DNA of 52,485 bases from Fimbriimonas ginsengisoli (GTDB lineage: Bacteria > Armatimonadota > Fimbriimonadia > Fimbriimonadales > Fimbriimonadaceae), in assembly GCA_016179045.1 (NCBI GenBank), contig JACOSL010000066.1, forward strand, positions 1 to 52,485. The letters are read 5' to 3'. Below the pieces are notes generated by a model. It had not been told where the DNA came from. It searched no databases and was given only the letters and a program-made list of their open reading frames with translations. Shown one piece after another: positions 7,180 through 15,322 of the stretch (its first letter is position 1; each line of letters opens with the position of its first letter). The position numbers and the translations under genes were made by a program.

Positions 7180-9030
7180 TCACCAACTCCCGCCGCCGCC
7201 GCCGCCGAACCCGCCGCCCGAGAACCCACCCCCGCCGCTAAAGCCCGAGAAGCCCCCGCTGCCTCCGCTCGATCGAAGCGGAGTGGTCGCGCTGCTCGTC
7301 ACCGCGTCGGTGACCCCGGTCAAGTCGGATGCAAACCACATCGGGCTGTACGGCATCCCCATCGGCGACGCATACCAATTCGGCGGAGTCTTCGAGATGT
7401 CCGCGAAGGCGTCCGCCCATTCCGCGGCGAGGCCAAAGGCGATCGCGTGGGGCAGATACGACTCGAAGAGCGACTGATCGGGATGCTTCTGGCTCATCCA
7501 ATCGAGTTCCTTCCCCCGTGCCCGTCGGATGAAGTCCTCAAACCCTTTAACCCGAGCAAACGCCTTCGCGCCCGCGGGGGTGCGGCGCGACATCAACGGC
7601 GCTACGAAAAGCGCAAGCGCGGCCCCAATGCCACCGCCCACGAAGGATGGCAGCGTGCTGTGGAGGGGCGAGACAAGGAAGGCGATCAGCCCAAGGGCCG
7701 CACACGCCACGATTCCGGCCGCGATCCAGGCGCCGCGCGCCGTGCGCGGCGAGGTCGAATAGTAGCCTTTCTCAACGAGCTCCTTAAAGAGGTCCTGTTT
7801 GAGTTCGTCCAGATGGGGCGCAACGTGGGTGCGAAGGTCGAGCTCCGACACCATGTCGCCGCCATCGCTTATGTGGCCGAGCAGGCTCGCTTCAAACAGG
7901 CTGAGGTCGGTGCCCGCCTTCGGCTTCAGTACCTCCAAGTCGGCGGTGCGGTGTTTCAGGAGAAGTCCCTCTTCCTTTGGGTGGATCTTGAGATAGCCCT
8001 TGACCGCCAGGCCGATCATGCCCGCCGCCAAGTCCCGTTTATCGACCCGCTCGTCGATGAACGCCCCGCATGCGGCACCGGAAAGGCCGTCCGGTGGATC
8101 GAATTGCACGACCATGGGGCCGGGGCTCGGGTCGCGGCCGAAGCGTATCCAGACCAGCAGGGCCAGGGCAAGCACCACGATGGGGATGCCAAAGCCAAGG
8201 TTGGGCAAGAGCAGGAACATCGCGTTCTGCCCGAGGCTTGGCTTGGCGATGAGCTCCTCGGGAAGATCGAGCACAAAAGTGAGACCTTCGCCAGGCCCCA
8301 GCCGGACACGCTCAATCCGCAACTCGTTCGAGCTAAGCCCGACCGTGGTTCGGGTATCGGGGTCAAACTCGTCGGCGACCAGACCCGAGACGGTGTGAGC
8401 CTGCCTGGAGCCGTAAGCGCCCGAAAACACCCGAGCGCGCACGCCCTTGGCCCCCGGAGAGTCCGGGAAGGTCACCTTGACATCCATCGTCCTCACCGAG
8501 GTGTCCCAGCCGTTGCCGTTCACGTTCCAGTACAACTCAGCGTTTGGCTCCCAGTCGCCTGCATCGAACCAGTTGATGGCATTCCTGACTTTGTATCGAA
8601 TGACGTAGGTCTTTCGCGTGGCCGGATTGAGCAACACATCCTTGTCGCCGATCTTCAGGTGGACCGAGTCGCCCCCCCAGGTGACCGCGGTGGTGCAAGG
8701 CAATCCGCTGTCGTCGACCACGCTGACGTCGCTGAGAAAGATCGCCCGCGCGAAGCCCTTGCCGTTGTCGAGAACCGTCGGTATGTCGCGAAAGATGCCG
8801 TGGCGCGGCTCCAAGAATGTGACGTGAATCGCCTCTTCGACCTTGAAGCTGGCGTCTGGCTGGAGGTTGATCATCTCGTTCCACTGGTCGATCAGATACC
8901 CCTGGGCGAATGCCTGCAGCGCCGAGGCGAAAAGGCAAACGACCGCAAGCGCGGCACGGGCAGCGGACCGCACGCGTCCTAGATCACGAATCATAGATGC
9001 CATCCCCCTATTTGCCTTAAACCTTCGCAC
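7180..9030 (-). CDS. DUF2207 membrane protein
   Basis: Up to 616 residues; starts at 9030 or, more likely, at one of the internal Met codons (residues 10 or 13) just before the signal peptide that ends around AFAQG. The extracytoplasmic DUF2207 domain follows (YLIDQWNEMINLQ, EEAIHVTFLEPRHGIFRDIP, VIRYKVRNAINWFD). Then there are membrane segments around residues 275-300 and 440-480, a cytoplasmic helical part, and a Gly/Ser/Phe-rich tail with runs of GGG ending GGGSW. This low-complexity tail is typical of the family. Its start overlaps the end of lemA; LemA/DUF2207 pairing is common. Molecular role is unknown; an envelope function is likely. Confidence 0.85.
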   Translation of the reverse strand: MRRFKANRGMASMIRDLGRVRSAARAALAVVCLFASALQAFAQGYLIDQWNEMINLQPDASFKVEEAIHVTFLEPRHGIFRDIPTVLDNGKGFARAIFLSDVSVVDDSGLPCTTAVTWGGDSVHLKIGDKDVLLNPATRKTYVIRYKVRNAINWFDAGDWEPNAELYWNVNGNGWDTSVRTMDVKVTFPDSPGAKGVRARVFSGAYGSRQAHTVSGLVADEFDPDTRTTVGLSSNELRIERVRLGPGEGLTFVLDLPEELIAKPSLGQNAMFLLLPNLGFGIPIVVLALALLVWIRFGRDPSPGPMVVQFDPPDGLSGAACGAFIDERVDKRDLAAGMIGLAVKGYLKIHPKEEGLLLKHRTADLEVLKPKAGTDLSLFEASLLGHISDGGDMVSELDLRTHVAPHLDELKQDLFKELVEKGYYSTSPRTARGAWIAAGIVACAALGLIAFLVSPLHSTLPSFVGGGIGAALALFVAPLMSRRTPAGAKAFARVKGFEDFIRRARGKELDWMSQKHPDQSLFESYLPHAIAFGLAAEWADAFADISKTPPNWYASPMGMPYSPMWFASDLTGVTDAVTSSATTPLRSSGGSGGFSGFSGGGGFSGGGFGGGGGGSW

Positions 9031-9571
9031 TAGGCGCCTCGCGCTCGGAGGCGGTCTCGACCTCGAAGAATTCCATCGGCCTGAACCCGAATATCGAGGC
9101 GAAAACGCCGCTCGGGAACGACTCGATCAAGGTGTTGTTGTCGCGAACCACCGCGTTGTAGTATTGCCTCGCCTCCGCGATGCTTTGCTCGGATGCGGCG
9201 AGATTGCGCTGCAGCTCGAGGAAGCTTTCGCTCGCCTTGAGGTCCGGATAGGCCTCCGCGATCGCGAAGATTCCCGCGATCCCTTGCGTTAGCGCTCCCT
9301 CCGCCGATGCGCGCTGGGCCGGCGTGCCCGCGGAGGCGGCGGTGTTTCGAGCTTGCACCACGCGTTCCAGGGTCGCCTGTTCGTATCCGGCGTAGCCTTT
9401 GACCGTCGCCACCAGGTTCGGAATCAGTTCGGCCCGGCGCTTGAGATACACATCGACGTCGGACCAGGCGTTCTTGCCCAGCTGTCGCAGCCCCACAAGC
9501 TTGTTGTATTGCCAGATGGCGAACACAAGGAGAAGGGCAAAGAAGATCGAGACGAATACCAGGCCGGACAT
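9017..9571 (-). CDS. lemA: LemA family protein
   Basis: 185 residues when started at the ATG at 9571; a longer open frame upstream has no family similarity. One N-terminal membrane helix (LVFVSIFFALLLVFAIWQY) is followed by the coiled-coil LemA domain: WSDVDVYLKRRAELIPNLV, then TVKGYAGYEQATLERVVQAR, LQRNLAASEQSIAEARQYYN and SFPSGVFASIFGF, all strongly conserved in the family. The bulk is predicted to lie outside the cytoplasm. The stop overlaps the DUF2207 gene, suggesting a shared membrane complex. TACAAT sits 9 nt before the ATG. Confidence 0.93.
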   Translation of the reverse strand: MSGLVFVSIFFALLLVFAIWQYNKLVGLRQLGKNAWSDVDVYLKRRAELIPNLVATVKGYAGYEQATLERVVQARNTAASAGTPAQRASAEGALTQGIAGIFAIAEAYPDLKASESFLELQRNLAASEQSIAEARQYYNAVVRDNNTLIESFPSGVFASIFGFRPMEFFEVETASEREAPSAKV

Positions 9572-9580
9572 GTTCCTCGC

Positions 9581-9586
9581 ATTGTA
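9581..9586 (-). promoter_or_regulatory. -10 box before lemA
   Basis: TACAAT (minus strand) 9 nt upstream of the lemA ATG. It would give a leader of only a few nucleotides for the lemA-DUF2207 operon and supports the short lemA start. Confidence 0.4.
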
Positions 9587-9639
9587 CGGCGGTCGGCATC
9601 GAGAGGTTTTCGGAGTGAGCCTGTCGCTACTCGACTTTC

Positions 9640-10860
9640 TCAGGCTAGCGCTGGGGCCGTCGACGAGATCATCCCGAGGGTGCGTTGCGGGCTCGTGAGC
9701 CACTCCGCGCCCGATTCGGTGACGAGCGCCATTTCCTCGAGGCCCAGCATCCCATAACCCTCCACGAGCACGCTCGGCTCGAGCGTATAGATCTCGCCCG
9801 CCTCGACCGGGATCGTCGGCGTGTTCCCATAGCGAGGCCAGCGCGGCCCAAGCACCGCCCCGCCGTCATGGGCGACGCGACCCACCTGATGGCCGAGCGC
9901 GTGGAAGTATTCGGGGAAGCCGGCTTTGACAAGGGCTTGCCGCGCGACCTCGTCCACTTCCCACCCCGCAACGCCGGGCCGGAGGGAAGCAAACGCGGCT
10001 TGGATCGCATCGCGCACCGCCTCGAAGGCGCGCTGAACGGCGGGCGGCGGCGAGGATTCGCCCGCGCGGGGCACGTACCAGCACCGCTGCATATCCGAAC
10101 AGAAGCCGTCCCTCTCGATGCCGAGGTCGACGTGGAAGATGTGCCCGGGCTGAATCGTGATCGACGCCGACGGGGTGCCGTGCCCAATCATCGAATCCGG
10201 CCCCGAGTTGACGATCGGATCGCCCGACGGCGCCCATGCAAACCCAAAGCCGCGCTCGCGAATGAGGCGCTGCACCTGGTCGTACACCGCCTTCTCGCTC
10301 ACGCCGACCTGCGCGAAGCGTTCGATCTCGGCGAACAGCCGGTCGGTTTCGGCGATGGCGGCGCGGATGCGGCGCACTTCCTCCGCGCTCTTGCGCGCCC
10401 GCAGCCGCCGGCACACGTCCTCCGCGCTCACCAGGCTGCCCGCAAATCGCGTGCCCTCCAGGTAGCTCTCCAATAGCACGAACATGCCGTGGGTGAGCCC
10501 GTCCGCCTTGTCGTCGCTGGTCGAGAAGTTCACGCCGATTCGGGGCCTTTCGGCGGACGTTAGGCGACCTAATGTTTCGACAAGCGGCTCGCGGATGCCC
10601 TCCACATAGGGGATCACCTCATCCCACTCGGCGGTCGCGGCAACCGCTTCGGCATCGTACTTGCCCGCAATCGCGATCCGCCTGCCGTCGCGACCGACCA
10701 GAAGCGCGCTCTGCCATACGAAGTTGCCCTCAAATAGGAGCGGCAAGATGGGATCGACGCCATCGGAGGTCTCGCGGACTAAAGTGAGCCAGGCGTCGAG
10801 CCCGGCCTCGGAGACAAGGGGGGCTGCTTGTTGGAGCTTTTCGCGGGTGATGGCGGACAT
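9640..10860 (-). CDS. M24 family metallopeptidase (Xaa-Pro aminopeptidase/dipeptidase type)
   Basis: 406-residue cytoplasmic dimetal peptidase that cleaves Xaa-Pro bonds. The N-terminal creatinase-like domain (about 1-165) precedes the pita-bread fold. Metal ligands are visible: Asp245 (HVDLG), Asp256 (CSDMQR), His324 (HALGHQVG), Glu in TLEPSVL and Glu in GLEEMA. The His-rich substrate loop HALGH is present, so the enzyme should be active. It is a monocistronic gene divergent from the toxin-antitoxin pair at 10930. Length fits PepQ/PepP-like members; exact substrate class cannot be told from sequence alone. Confidence 0.9.
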   Translation of the reverse strand: MSAITREKLQQAAPLVSEAGLDAWLTLVRETSDGVDPILPLLFEGNFVWQSALLVGRDGRRIAIAGKYDAEAVAATAEWDEVIPYVEGIREPLVETLGRLTSAERPRIGVNFSTSDDKADGLTHGMFVLLESYLEGTRFAGSLVSAEDVCRRLRARKSAEEVRRIRAAIAETDRLFAEIERFAQVGVSEKAVYDQVQRLIRERGFGFAWAPSGDPIVNSGPDSMIGHGTPSASITIQPGHIFHVDLGIERDGFCSDMQRCWYVPRAGESSPPPAVQRAFEAVRDAIQAAFASLRPGVAGWEVDEVARQALVKAGFPEYFHALGHQVGRVAHDGGAVLGPRWPRYGNTPTIPVEAGEIYTLEPSVLVEGYGMLGLEEMALVTESGAEWLTSPQRTLGMISSTAPALA

Positions 10861-10867
10861 CGCCTGA

Positions 10868-10873
10868 ACTGTA
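10868..10873 (-). promoter_or_regulatory. -10 box of a leaderless promoter (M24 peptidase)
   Basis: TACAGT on the minus strand ends 7 nt before the ATG at 10860. It is back-to-back with the plus-strand TATAAT at 10918, so the 69-bp gap holds two divergent promoters. Confidence 0.5.
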
Positions 10874-10917
10874 CCGCGCCATCCTGATGACCGTAACGGG
10901 CGCCGCCTTGCCGACGA

Positions 10918-10923
10918 TATAAT
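10918..10923 (+). promoter_or_regulatory. -10 box of a leaderless promoter (antitoxin)
   Basis: Consensus TATAAT ending 6 nt before the ATG at 10930. No Shine-Dalgarno sequence fits in between, so the toxin-antitoxin transcript probably begins at or within a base of the start codon. Confidence 0.6.
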
Positions 10924-10929
10924 TGAGCC

Positions 10930-11139
10930 ATGGTCAACGCTCTATCGAGCATCTTGAAGGAAGCAGCCAAACTGCCGAAGAGCGAGCAAGAGGCGCTCGC
11001 GGCGATCATTCGCGAAGAGTTGCTGGACGAAGAACGTTGGAGCGATGCATTTTCAAGGTCGCAGCCACAATTGGAGCGTCTTGCCAGGAGCGTGCAGAAG
11101 GAGAAGCAGGCTGGCACGATCCGCCGCATGAAGGCGTAG
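10930..11139 (+). CDS. Putative antitoxin of a ParE-type system
   Basis: 69 residues, highly charged and helical: LPKSEQEALAAIIREELLDE followed by WSDAF and RLARSVQKEKQAG. This layout (helix of 'LP..eQealA..i..El', then 'W...F..s...l..La..a..e...G') is the one I know from short antitoxins encoded just before RelE/ParE toxins. The usual C-terminal acidic 'PLDPD' extension is replaced by TIRRMKA. The partner toxin gene starts 43 bp downstream. No DNA-binding ribbon-helix-helix is obvious, so autoregulation is uncertain. Confidence 0.65.
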   Translation: MVNALSSILKEAAKLPKSEQEALAAIIREELLDEERWSDAFSRSQPQLERLARSVQKEKQAGTIRRMKA

Positions 11140-11181
11140 CTTCCTCGGACGTCGCGCGCCTCCCGGTCGTGTTTAATAAGC

Positions 11182-11460
11182 ATGCCGATCTACCGCTCCT
11201 CAACGACGCCGACCTTCCGCAAACTAAGGAGCGAGCTCCCGCGCGAAATCAAGCGGAGGACTCAGAATTGCTATCGGCTCTGGCGGGCGGACCCGCTGCA
11301 TCCGAGCCTGCATTTTAAACGCATTCACGGCACCGCTTCGATTTGGAGCGTACGCATCAGTCGTGGCTACCGTGCGCTCGGCCTGCTCGAAGGCGACGAG
11401 GTTGTCTGGTTCTGGATCGGATCGCACGACGACTACGCGAGGACGATCGCTGGACTCTAA
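11182..11460 (+). CDS. RelE/ParE-superfamily toxin
   Basis: 92 residues with the compact RelE/ParE fold: an N-terminal helix pair rich in basic residues (FRKLRSELPREIKRRTQNCY), then HPSLHFKRIHGTASIWSVRI, SRGYRALGLLEGDEVVWFWI and GSHDDYARTI. The strand SIWSVRISRGYRAL followed by WFWIGSHDDYA is the family hallmark (usual 'vrv...yRv.....d..i.i..vghr..vY'). Members either cleave ribosome-bound mRNA or poison gyrase; the sequence does not decide which. It pairs with the upstream antitoxin. An accessory stability or stress module is likely. Confidence 0.75.
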   Translation: MPIYRSSTTPTFRKLRSELPREIKRRTQNCYRLWRADPLHPSLHFKRIHGTASIWSVRISRGYRALGLLEGDEVVWFWIGSHDDYARTIAGL

Positions 11461-11475
11461 GGCCGTAGGGCCGAA

Positions 11476-11739
11476 CTAGCCCTTCGGTCGACGCGGCCCT
11501 CGCTGATCGCGCCGCGAGGAAGAGCGGGGGGCGTTCGATCTGCCAGCCCGGCTAGGAGGTCGGCTGGTCGCGGCTTTCGAACTCACGGTTCGCGTCTCCA
11601 ACTCGTCCAGCCTTGCGCTCAGGCGGTCGGCGAGTTCTTCCGCATCCTCTTCATCCACCACCTCGCGGATGCGGCGATACATCACGACCCCAAGCGAAGC
11701 GAAGGCGATTCCGATCAAGAAGGCGGTGGCGGGCTTCAC
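11476..11739 (-). CDS. Small membrane-anchored basic protein, unknown
   Basis: 87 residues from a GTG with an AAGAGA ribosome binding site. One N-terminal hydrophobic helix (FLIGIAFASLGVVMY) is followed by an acidic coiled stretch (VVDEEDAEELADRLSARLDELE) and a very basic, Ser/Arg/Pro-rich tail (RRDQRGPRRPKG). The tail looks disordered and could bind nucleic acid or acidic surfaces. It is 13 bp downstream of the next gene on the same strand, so probably co-transcribed. I do not recognise a family. Confidence 0.6.
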   Translation of the reverse strand: MKPATAFLIGIAFASLGVVMYRRIREVVDEEDAEELADRLSARLDELETRTVSSKAATSRPPSRAGRSNAPRSSSRRDQRGPRRPKG

Positions 11740-11752
11740 GTCTCTTTGAGTT

Positions 11753-12424
11753 TTACCCAGGCGTGACCACGGGTAGGGGCCCAGGGCTGCTCAGATACGA
11801 GTAGTCCTGAAACGGAATCCCCATCGCGCGGGCGAACTGGGTGCCGCGCCCCGAGATCGGACCCGCGGCAGCGTTTACGGGGCTGTTCATGGGCACGAAG
11901 CGATCTTCCCGCTCGACCACGAGCAGGGGTTCCATCGCCTGCTTCCAGTAGAGCACGAGCCGGTAGGCCACTTGACGTCCGCCCGGCATCGGAAGCGGCA
12001 AGTCCTGGCTCATAAGCACTAGACAATACAGCTCGGTCATCGAGCCCCGGGTCAGGCGTTTGCCAAACCCCTGCCCCTCGAGCCGGGCGTAGGTGCGTTG
12101 GCGAAGGTCGCACGCCATTCGTTCGTTCGAGAGCGCAGCCCATATCCCGGCAAAGAACACCATGAGCCCGGTCAAGCCATATAGGAACGAGTCGGTGGCA
12201 TCCCCTTGCCGACCCGCAAAGCCAACCCACATGCCGAATAGGCCGGCCGCAAAGCACAGCAGTACGAGGGCGTCGTACCAGAGGGGAGGCGCAAACACGA
12301 GCCGCTTGTTCTCACCGATCAAGCGGCCCCGCAAAGGCGTTTCGAGCCCTCCCTTCGCCCGCCACCTCGTTGGGGCAGGCGCCTCGATTGCGCCTTGCTC
12401 GCGCATGCGCCTAGTGTGGCCCAT
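11753..12424 (-). CDS. Uncharacterised two-helix membrane protein
   Basis: Up to 223 residues (an internal Met at residue 7 is an alternative start). Two adjacent transmembrane helices (LWYDALVLLCFAAGLFGMWV and FLYGLTGLMVFFAGIWAAL) are followed by a soluble domain of about 120 residues (MACDLRQRTYARLEGQGFGK, YRLVLYWKQ, FVPMNSPVNAA). The arrangement, two helices followed by a strand-rich domain that begins with 'D...r....', resembles membrane proteins with a PH-like or photosystem-assembly style domain, but I cannot assign it. It lies just upstream of the small basic membrane protein. Confidence 0.6.
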   Translation of the reverse strand: MGHTRRMREQGAIEAPAPTRWRAKGGLETPLRGRLIGENKRLVFAPPLWYDALVLLCFAAGLFGMWVGFAGRQGDATDSFLYGLTGLMVFFAGIWAALSNERMACDLRQRTYARLEGQGFGKRLTRGSMTELYCLVLMSQDLPLPMPGGRQVAYRLVLYWKQAMEPLLVVEREDRFVPMNSPVNAAAGPISGRGTQFARAMGIPFQDYSYLSSPGPLPVVTPG

Positions 12425-12450
12425 CTTTCACAACAAGCGAGCGGTAAAGA

Positions 12451-13164
12451 TTAGGACCCATAAAGATCGACGAGGGCATCCGCCCACTCCCAGGGCGATC
12501 CTTCGTCCTCGTGCTTGCAAAATACATGCGCATCGACGCCCGAGCCTCGAAAGTAGGCCGCCCAGTCCGCAAGGCGTTCCCGCGTGTACTCGCTCCGCCG
12601 CAATCTTGCGTAGAGGTAGCCCGCGGTCTGGCGGCGTTGTGCATCGGCCTCGTCGGTATCGGCCGCGACCCAGGCGACGTTGCGATCACGTAGAATGGCC
12701 TCCACTTCCGGCGCGTGCCACGTGTCGTTGCGAAACTCGACTGCCCACTGCTCCTGCTCGGGGATTTCGGCTCGGACCCGATCGAGGAAGCTCGCCAAGC
12801 GGTCGTCGTGGCGCTTGGAGTTGGGCGGAAGCTGCAGCAGAATCGGACCCAGCCGAGCGCGCATGGGGGCAAGGCGCTTGAGCTGAAACTTGATCGGCTC
12901 GACCGCCGCCTCCTTAAGGCGCGCCATGTGGGTGACCTGCCGGTGCGCCTTGAAGCAAAACCGAAAGCCCTCAGGCGTTCCCCCAAGCCATGCTTGCACC
13001 GCCGCTTCCGAAGGCATCCGGTACCAGGTGCCGTCCATTTCCACCGCGGGGTACCGGCCCGCGTAGTAACCCAGCAGGTCCCCCGCCTTGGTGCCCTCAG
13101 GATAGAAGCGCCCCACCCAAGGCTTGTAGCTGTAGCCTGACAGACCGATGTAGAGCTTGCCCAT
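12451..13164 (-). CDS. DUF72 family protein
   Basis: 237 residues, TIM-barrel-like DUF72 (YecE) family, cytoplasmic. The family signature is clear: LYIGLSGYSYKPWVGRFYPE at the start, LLGYYAGRYPAVEMDGTWYR, then FRFCFKAHRQVTHM, LGPILLQLPPN, EQWAVEFRNDTWH and YLYARLRRSEYTRERLADW, and a C-terminal VFCKHEDEGSPWEWADAL. No catalytic activity is established for the family. It is a single gene; TATCAT lies 7 nt before its ATG. Confidence 0.92.
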   Translation of the reverse strand: MGKLYIGLSGYSYKPWVGRFYPEGTKAGDLLGYYAGRYPAVEMDGTWYRMPSEAAVQAWLGGTPEGFRFCFKAHRQVTHMARLKEAAVEPIKFQLKRLAPMRARLGPILLQLPPNSKRHDDRLASFLDRVRAEIPEQEQWAVEFRNDTWHAPEVEAILRDRNVAWVAADTDEADAQRRQTAGYLYARLRRSEYTRERLADWAAYFRGSGVDAHVFCKHEDEGSPWEWADALVDLYGS

Positions 13165-13171
13165 CGCGCCA

Positions 13172-13177
13172 ATGATA
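13172..13177 (-). promoter_or_regulatory. -10 box of a leaderless promoter (DUF72 gene)
   Basis: TATCAT on the minus strand, 7 nt before the ATG at 13164; no ribosome binding site fits between them. Confidence 0.5.
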
Positions 13178-13247
13178 GCCCCTGGCGCATTACTGCATTT
13201 TCACCCTGGCGCGCGCGGATGGTTTGACCGAAATTACACCAGCGGCT

Positions 13248-14321
13248 ATGCGCTTCCTACGACGCCTCTTTTGCGCCTCCTCCGACGGCCCTCTCATCAA
13301 CTGGGATTTGGAGCAGGCCGCCCCCGCCCTCTACGAGTTGTGCCTCCAGGGTTTGTCGTCGCCCGAGCGGCTGTCGGTCAGCCCCGCGTCGGGCCCAAGC
13401 CGATTGTTCAGCCAAGAGCTGTCCGCCATGGTCAAGCTGCTCGACGAATGCTCGGGCGACCCTCGCGAAATCCGGGCTCTGGCTCGACGCCTATCCAAGG
13501 CTGCCCGCCGCTTTGGCGAATGGCAGACCCAAGAGGTGGGAGACGCGCTCGATGGCTGCTCAGAGGCCCTCCGCCAGATCGGCCTGAACCTCCAAGCGAT
13601 GCTGCAGGACGAGGAAGCAGCCTCACGAGACATGGCCCTTCTCGAGGAGAGCTGGAACCGAGCTCGAGAGGCGCCGACGATCGAAGAGGCGCGCGCGGCC
13701 ATCGCCGACCAGGCAGAGATTCTCAGACGCCTCACCGACTCACGCCACACCATGCGGGATCAGCTTGCCGAGCAGCTGCGTCTGTCCGCGGAAGCGGTCG
13801 AGCGCCAGCATGCGGCGATAATCAACGCGGCCCGGATCGATCCGTTGACCGGCGCCGGGAGCCGCGAATCGTTTGGTCATCGGCTGAAAGATTGCGCCCA
13901 ATCATGCACCGAGGACGCCGAGCCATGGGCGGTCGCATTGCTCGATCTCGATGGATTCAAAGAGATAAACCGCCGATTCGGCAGAGCCGCGGGAGACGCA
14001 GCCCTGCGTGAATTCACGGTTCGGCTGCGCGGAACTGTGGGAACCGACGCAATCGCCAGGGTGGGCGGCGACGAGTTCGCGGTGCTCGCGCGGGGCGAGG
14101 GGCGCGCGCTGCTTCAGAGGCTTCAACGCTTCCAAATCACTCTGTCGCGCACCGAAGCGATCTTCTGCGACGGGGGCGAGACAGTTGGGATGCGGCTCGC
14201 GGTGAGCTTCGGCATAACCGAAATCGCCCTCGGCGACACCATCGAAACCGCTCTGCCGCGCGCCGAGCAGGAGATGAAGGCCATGCAGCAGCGCTTCCAG
14301 AGCGACGCAGGCGCGGCCTAG
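13248..14321 (+). CDS. Diguanylate cyclase (GGDEF domain)
   Basis: 357 residues from ATG 13248 (a TTG eight codons earlier is possible). The N-terminal about 190 residues are soluble and helical with no transmembrane segment; a coiled stretch (AEQLRLSAEAVERQHAAI) leads into the GGDEF domain (DPLTGAGSRESFGHRL ... ALLDLDGFKEINRRFG). The active-site motif GGDEF is intact (about residues 273-277), so c-di-GMP synthesis is expected. The inhibitory I-site RxxD five residues before it reads VGTD, so product feedback is probably absent. It lies 68 bp upstream of a porin-cupredoxin-HD-GYP operon that ends in a c-di-GMP phosphodiesterase. Confidence 0.9.
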   Translation: MRFLRRLFCASSDGPLINWDLEQAAPALYELCLQGLSSPERLSVSPASGPSRLFSQELSAMVKLLDECSGDPREIRALARRLSKAARRFGEWQTQEVGDALDGCSEALRQIGLNLQAMLQDEEAASRDMALLEESWNRAREAPTIEEARAAIADQAEILRRLTDSRHTMRDQLAEQLRLSAEAVERQHAAIINAARIDPLTGAGSRESFGHRLKDCAQSCTEDAEPWAVALLDLDGFKEINRRFGRAAGDAALREFTVRLRGTVGTDAIARVGGDEFAVLARGEGRALLQRLQRFQITLSRTEAIFCDGGETVGMRLAVSFGITEIALGDTIETALPRAEQEMKAMQQRFQSDAGAA

Positions 14322-14389
14322 TTGGCCTAACCAGGCTATCCGGCCCGCCCGATAACAAGATCAGGTCCCGACAGGAGACGCGCCCTCTC

Positions 14390-15322
14390 ATGCGAATCCG
14401 CAGGTTGGTCATGACGGTTTTGGGCGGCTTACTGGTCGTCGCGCTCGCGCACGCCCAGGAAGGGCTCCCCATCCGCGTGAGGCTCGAAAATGCCTACATG
14501 GCCGGCGCCGGAGACCGCGGCGCCCAGCATCGCTACAGCTGGGGGCGGCTGGAATCCGACCTCGGCCCGGCGGCAACCCTCGTCGTCAGCGGCAACCTCG
14601 AGCCGGGCGAGTCGTATCTGGACGAGAATTACCTCCAATTCACTCATCGCGGCGTGCTGCTCAAGGCAGGGAAGCATCGTAGCGCGTTTGGATTCAACGA
14701 TTGGGCGGAAATTCATTACACAGGACTCATCCGGGCGCCCATGGTCCGCGACAACGAAATTTTCGGCGAAACCGCGCTCGATCGCGTAGACGGCGGCCTG
14801 CAGGCCAGCTTCGGCGGGCCCACGCTCCAGGCAACGGTCGGGGCGGTGGATATCGATGTGTATGAAAACCAACTCATGCCCAAGCGCCTTGACCACGGTG
14901 TGGCCCGACTGCAGACCCAACAGGGTTCCCTGATCCTTGGGCTAAGCGGATTGGCCCGGATCCGCGACGCCGATCCCGATCACAGCCGAGCCCTTGGCCT
15001 CGACCTCCGTTGGACCGCGCCCAACACGATCGTGAGGGCGGAAGCGATCCGCGCGTTCGGAGACGATGCGCCCATGCAGGGCTATTACGCCGATTTGTTC
15101 TATCGACCTAAGGGCTCGACCGGCACCCGACTGGTGGGCAGAATCGAAGGCTTTGGGCCCTCCGGCCAAGCGATCAACTCTTCGCTCGCCACCTTCGGGG
15201 TGCGGCAAGTGCTGACACCCTCGTTTACGCTCAGCCTCAACTACGCTGTGGGCTCGCGGACAGACCCAGCAAGCGGCATGCGGGGCTGGACCGGTCAGTT
15301 GATGAGTTCGGTGAACTTCTGA
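14390..15322 (+). CDS. Outer-membrane porin-like beta-barrel protein
   Basis: 310 residues with a Sec signal peptide (LVMTVLGGLLVVALAHAQ). The mature part is all short alternating strands ending in aromatic residues, with a terminal strand MSSVNF whose last residue is Phe, as expected for an outer-membrane beta barrel. Motifs such as ESYLDENYLQFTHRGVLLKA and HRSAFGFNDWAE recall phosphate-selective or 'putative porin' families. A GGAG box precedes the ATG. Its stop overlaps the next gene by one base (TGATG). Transport substrate unknown; the neighbouring cupredoxin hints at copper or small electron-carrier substrates. Confidence 0.65.
   Translation: MRIRRLVMTVLGGLLVVALAHAQEGLPIRVRLENAYMAGAGDRGAQHRYSWGRLESDLGPAATLVVSGNLEPGESYLDENYLQFTHRGVLLKAGKHRSAFGFNDWAEIHYTGLIRAPMVRDNEIFGETALDRVDGGLQASFGGPTLQATVGAVDIDVYENQLMPKRLDHGVARLQTQQGSLILGLSGLARIRDADPDHSRALGLDLRWTAPNTIVRAEAIRAFGDDAPMQGYYADLFYRPKGSTGTRLVGRIEGFGPSGQAINSSLATFGVRQVLTPSFTLSLNYAVGSRTDPASGMRGWTGQLMSSVNF

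Noticed and set aside
6988-8982. 664-codon open frame on the plus strand
   Set aside because: Antisense to the DUF2207 gene, rich in Arg/Ala/Pro runs typical of GC-rich shadow frames, no family signature.
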